Below are positions 60,491 through 64,000 of a stretch of DNA of 64,000 bases, piece after piece. Below the pieces are notes generated by a model. It saw only the letters and a list, made by a program, of their open reading frames with translations, searched no databases and was not told the origin of the DNA. Positions within the stretch are counted from its first letter, which is position 1, and the number at the start of each line of letters is the position of its first letter. The DNA is taken from contig JAVTVX010000026.1 in the NCBI GenBank assembly GCA_033439265.1, forward strand, positions 10,479,001 to 10,543,000, in the 5' to 3' direction. This DNA is from Dillenia suffruticosa. Lineage: Eukaryota > Streptophyta > Magnoliopsida > Dilleniales > Dilleniaceae. Made by a program: the position numbers and the translations under genes.

Positions 60491-61640
60491 CTAAATGTCA
60501 TAATTGCCACAATTCAACTTATCCCTTTAATAAGATTAGCTATGACATTCTTTGATATAGCCATAAAGTTTGGTATAAAACAAAGAGAGACATAAGTGAC
60601 CAATAAAATGATGCTTATTCTTCAATATATAAAAGTTGTACATCTTTTAAATCAATGAATACAAGATAATTTGAATATGGACCCAAAATCAAACGAATGG
60701 ATTAACAAACTCATCCATCACCAGCCGAATTCACATCTAACCACCTTATATTTGGATTTAATGAACAAATACCTAAAAAAGTCACAAAACATGTATTTTC
60801 ATGAACTTCACAGAAAAATCAAAAATTTCTGGTCAGACACCCCAAAACACACCTCCTCTGATGGCTAATACGCTTCCATGTGCGGCCCACACGCCAAACA
60901 AGCGCCCACGCACCTACACACGTCGACAGAGAGCTTCACGCACCTTCACCTATGGCCACGTGCCTCCACATGCGAAGCAGGTCCAGGTTGGGTTACACGC
61001 GCCTTCATGCTAAGTTCGGTTCGGGGTGTTGGATCTCACATGCCATTGCGTGTGTGTACTCCTTGCGTTAGCAACTCTTCATCACCCAACTCTATGTGTG
61101 GGTCGTGTTTCTAAACCTAACAATAATCCGACTCTAAAACCATATTTCTGCACAGGTTGGACCACCATTTCAACTTGTTTTTGTAACTCACCTTCCTACG
61201 ATTATCATAGACTCAATTTTCATAAAAATTGAGCCTCAAATCGTGATGAATGACGAATCCTAAGCTGAAATCCTTCACCAGAAAATTCTAGATTTTTCGG
61301 CATCCAAAAATATTTTGTAACGACCCTATTTTATGTTTTGACACATGAGAAACTCATTTTCGATCTCAATTTATCAAAAAGAGTTCAATTTTGGCATGAA
61401 TTTAAGATCCTATCGTGGATCTCCATGAGAAATTTTTCAAAATTCGTGGTTCAAATCTCACTCCAAAAATAAAATTAAAAATACGAACATGTTCTGCACA
61501 TCAAGGGAAATTTAATGGTATGTTTAACTCAATGAAAAACCATCTTCATGAAAATTCTAAAATTTCATCTAAGGTTCCTTATTTCGTGTGAAATTTCAAA
61601 AAAAAATCCTGCTAAGATTAATTTTAAATAAATCCAACTA
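60491..61640 (-). other. Copia untranslated leader, copy 2
   Basis: This stretch lies between primer site and gag. It matches 8190-9284, including the CATGTGCGGCCCACACGCC-like GC-richer part near 60880. The short frames at 60801-61114 overlap each other and have no family resemblance. Confidence 0.55.
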
Positions 61641-61652
61641 CTCTGATACCAA
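61641..61652 (-). other. Primer binding site (initiator Met-tRNA), full-length copia
   Basis: The minus strand reads TTGGTATCAGAG, a perfect match to the plant copia primer site, directly next to the 5' LTR. Confidence 0.88.
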
Positions 61653-62008
61653 TGTGGGGTTTATTATACTAAAATTAAATATGGAAGCGTATGAAAAAGA
61701 AAAAATTGTATTTCTAAACTATAGCCAATTACCACTCGAATATCCCCAATCAGTCATAATATTTATCATAAACAATCGAACCAATACTTTTTCCATAATA
61801 CGATGCTCCAAGTTCCAATGTTTAATGTATAAATGATGCCCAATAATTTTCCTCTCTCAGAAAAATTATTTTCTCATAATGTTTCACTCACGGTGTGTAC
61901 TTTCATATGATGTTAGGTTAACTCCTCTCAACTATTTCTTCTAATCTCTTTCATTATTTAAATTTTAAATTTTAAATTCAAATATCTTTATGGACATAAC
62001 TTCCTTTA
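61653..62008 (-). repeat. Copia 5' LTR
   Basis: It is 356 bp, left end TGTGGGGTTTATTATAC, and pairs with the split 3' LTR at 51496-53500. The outer terminal CA has become TA. Confidence 0.8.
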
Positions 62009-62013
62009 TCTTA

Positions 62014-62533
62014 TTATGGATATCATTAGGTATGTGGTAAAAGAAGTTTAAAATAATTTGCATAATCTTTTACACTCTTTTTCTATATTTGGTATGCAAA
62101 ATTCAAGTCGATATATTATCAAAGGGTATAAGATTCTTAAATGGAAGATAAAAACTTACTACTTTTTAAGAAGTTAAAAACAAAACATTCTTTTAAATAA
62201 AATAATAATTAAATTAGTATACTTTATTGTGCAGAGTGAAAAATTAAAATTGTATTTTTAGTAAGAGAAAAATATAAATTATTAAAGAAAAATATAAATT
62301 AAATTGATTTATAAAGAGAAAAATTAGTTAGTTTGAGAGAGAGAGGATGACGTATGTCTACTGATGAGTATACAACGCGTGTATTGTAATTCTTTGCACA
62401 ACTCTTTTGTGGGAACACCGTAGCATTTAGCAGATGGTGTTTCTAGTTATTGGAATTGAGATTCCAAAGCTTTCTTCCTAGTGGTTAAAAAGCATGATGC
62501 GCACTCATTAGGCAAATCATCATCATCGATAAA
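62014..62533. repeat. T block plus short (GA)n plus start of S, copy 3
   Basis: It begins TTATGGATATCATTAGG, as at 9657, reaches AGAGAGAGAGG at 62335-62347, then GGATGACGTATGTCTAC and CAAAGCTTTCTTCCTAG as in S. S is cut off at about 62533 by the next LTR. Confidence 0.75.
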
Positions 62534-63007
62534 TGATGGAATTAATGTCCACGTGAGACAATTTTTCATGTATGAAAATGGGAATTATCACACTTTCCAT
62601 ATCCAAATATGGTAACTGATGTGATTCGAATATCCTTTCATTTGTGGTTACGGGGGGATATAGAAACTAGGGCAAAAACCCTAGAGAGCACGTCACAACT
62701 ATACACCATTGAGTGACAGCACAATAGACAGAAAAATACCCCCTTGAGAGAGAGCACTAGAGAAAATTTTGTATAGAGATTTTTTCGTGCCATTTCTGTC
62801 TCCGGATTTCTATTGCGGTGTTGTGATACTGTGGTGATAGTTCGATTTCTATGACTATCATCCCGACGGTGAGGTCGTTTGTACAAAACTCGTGGTTTCC
62901 CGAATTTCCTGTGATCTGCTCATTAAGATATGCCCTAAAAATATAAACTTTTTCGATTCCGAAAATTAGTCATGCTTCTACTTATATAAGTGCATATAAA
63001 TCCAACA
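62534..63007 (+). repeat. Putative 5' LTR of a plus-strand retrotransposon
   Basis: The sequence departs from S at TGATGGAATTAATGTCC and ends ATATAAATCCAACA, directly before a Met-tRNA-type primer site. TG...CA borders and a length of 474 bp suit an LTR. The second LTR would lie beyond the window, so this is an inference. Confidence 0.6.
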
Positions 63008-63008
63008 T

Positions 63009-63021
63009 TGGTATTAGAATG
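63009..63021 (+). other. Primer binding site, degenerate (Met-tRNA type)
   Basis: TGGTATTAGAATG against the standard TGGTATCAGAGC start, two nucleotides after the LTR end. Confidence 0.6.
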
Positions 63022-64000
63022 TAGGGTTTGATTTATTAAATAATTTTTGGAATATTTTTCGGGTATAAAAAATATCGGGTTGAAAATTTAGGGTTCGGAT
63101 CACGGATGGATTTCGTGAATCTGATTATACCATGAGGTTGCCCATCTTATGTAGATCATAAATATATTTTTTCGGAATTTTTGGAGCACATTTTGGCCAT
63201 TGAAATTGAGGTCAAAGTTTTCGGCCCAAAGGGTGTCCGAAACTTAAAACCCTAAATCTGTTTGTATAGAGGGATTTTTGATCTAAATAAATCATATATT
63301 TGTGCTCTATGTGCATTGATCTACGATTTGACATGCATTTCGCATTGAGTGGTAGCTGGAAATGGGTTTTTCGGAGAATCGAGTCGAAAAACCCGGTTGC
63401 AGACCCATCTGGCGAGGAAGAAGACATCCAGACCCACAGGCACGTGATAAGCACGAGCGGAGAGGCTCGTTATAGGGCAACATGTGGGCGTGTGTACTTC
63501 ATGCGCGAGTCAGGTGCGTGAGGCGGTTAGGGACCCAGATCGAGTCGGAGCCTGACCCGCTCCGACCCATGAATCGACACGTGTCAGGTCAGACTTTGAC
63601 CTGTTTACCGCAAGTTAGGTCAAACTTGACCCGTTTGACCTACCCATTGACCGATCGGTTGGGTCAACCCTGACCCGTTGACCGACTCGGTCGGCGACCC
63701 GGCTGACTCGGTTCCACGCGTGAGGGCACGTGAGACGCGCGGTACGACTGGGCGCGCGTGAGCCGAGCAGTGTGAGGTGCGCTGTGCGTCTGGCGAATGA
63801 GCCAGGCTCCTGTTGGCAAGTGGAGGCGTGTGGTAGGGCCTGCAGACGCATTGCCAGCACGTGCGGCGCGTGGGGATCCCGGCGGCGCGTCAAGTCGTCC
63901 AAAATTGAATTTTTTTCAATTTTCTGAGGGTTCTATATCCATATTTGTAACTATTTATGAGATTTTGTGCACGAAATCCAAGTCTAAATGGTGAGATGAG
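63022..64000 (+). other. Leader/interior of the plus-strand LTR element, runs off the window
   Basis: The first 360 bp are non-coding. From 63380 the sequence turns GC-rich, with repeated GACCCGTTGACC/GGTCAAACTTGACC words. Several overlapping frames are open here on both strands, but none resembles Gag, so no gene is called. Confidence 0.45.

Larger units (their letters stand above)
51496..62008 (-). mobile_element. Full-length decayed Ty1/copia retrotransposon
   Basis: The 5' LTR is 61653-62008, the primer site 61641-61652, gag pieces lie at about 60480-60290 and 57000-57130, protease/integrase/RT/RNase H remnants run from 56900 to 54084, the polypurine tract is 53501-53510, and the 3' LTR is 51496-53500. 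It is flanked by CCTTA (51491-51495) and TCTTA (62009-62013), a 5 bp target duplication with one change. The host sequence is the S/T junction. All genes carry stops. The 3' LTR is split by CACTA element 5. The stretch at 57.5-59.7 kb has no copia match and may be another insertion. Confidence 0.85.

Noticed and set aside
60801..61114. Overlapping frames in the copia leader
   Set aside because: Several frames are open at once in a GC-richer part, and the equivalent in copy 1 is not conserved as protein.
63482..63994. Arg-rich open frames at the right edge
   Set aside because: High GC leaves frames open on both strands; no Gag or other domain is visible.

Overview
The window is nuclear DNA of a flowering plant. 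It is AT-rich and packed with transposons. Genes have GT-AG introns, and plant-specific families are present: RDR1, a CAD1/NSL1-type MACPF protein, CACTA/En-Spm transposases, Ty1/copia and Ty3/gypsy elements, and a TRIM. No bacterial-style operons, rRNA or complete tRNA genes were seen. The species cannot be told from the sequence alone.

The one substantial host gene is RDR1 (minus strand, 46663 to 37990), the RNA-dependent RNA polymerase that makes double-stranded RNA for antiviral and secondary siRNA silencing. Four coding exons can be joined at clean splice sites. They would give about 1124 residues, with the catalytic motif DLDGD in exon 3. A one-base shortfall in an A run at 43560-43562 puts a stop after about residue 643, so the allele is either broken or carries an assembly error. 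Its third intron holds a CACTA element, its leader exon is tandemly duplicated, and a TRIM lies about 700 bp beyond its stop. Further downstream, on the plus strand, are remnants of a MACPF gene (34351-35975).

Layout: 1-7.3 kb holds a decayed autonomous CACTA element (TNP2-like and TNPA-like pieces plus tandem arrays). 7.5-9.65 kb is the 5' half of a minus-strand copia element. 9.66-12.1 kb is a repeat called here T-(GA)n-S-T'. 12.1-13.9 kb is a CACTA element. 13.9-21.9 kb is a large composite repeat with a tandem duplication and a 0.94 kb insertion. 24.0-25.1 kb is a truncated CACTA element. 26.5-30.7 kb holds copia and gypsy fragments on the minus strand. 30.7-34.1 kb is a complete CACTA element. 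34.3-48.0 kb is the MACPF remnant, TRIM and RDR1. 48.1-51.5 kb is S again, with an inserted inverted-repeat element. 51.5-62.0 kb is a full-length decayed copia element (5 bp target duplication) whose 3' LTR contains another CACTA element. 62.0-62.5 kb is T and S once more. From 62.5 kb to the end is the start of a plus-strand LTR element.

The most unusual signal is shared by the five short CACTA elements. All have CACTACAAAAAA-type ends and dense subterminal TTAGCGACGAA-like repeats. In the middle of those whose centre survives there are tRNA-like box A and box B sequences (RNA polymerase III internal promoter motifs), pointing outward toward the two ends. The pattern recurs in seven half-elements.
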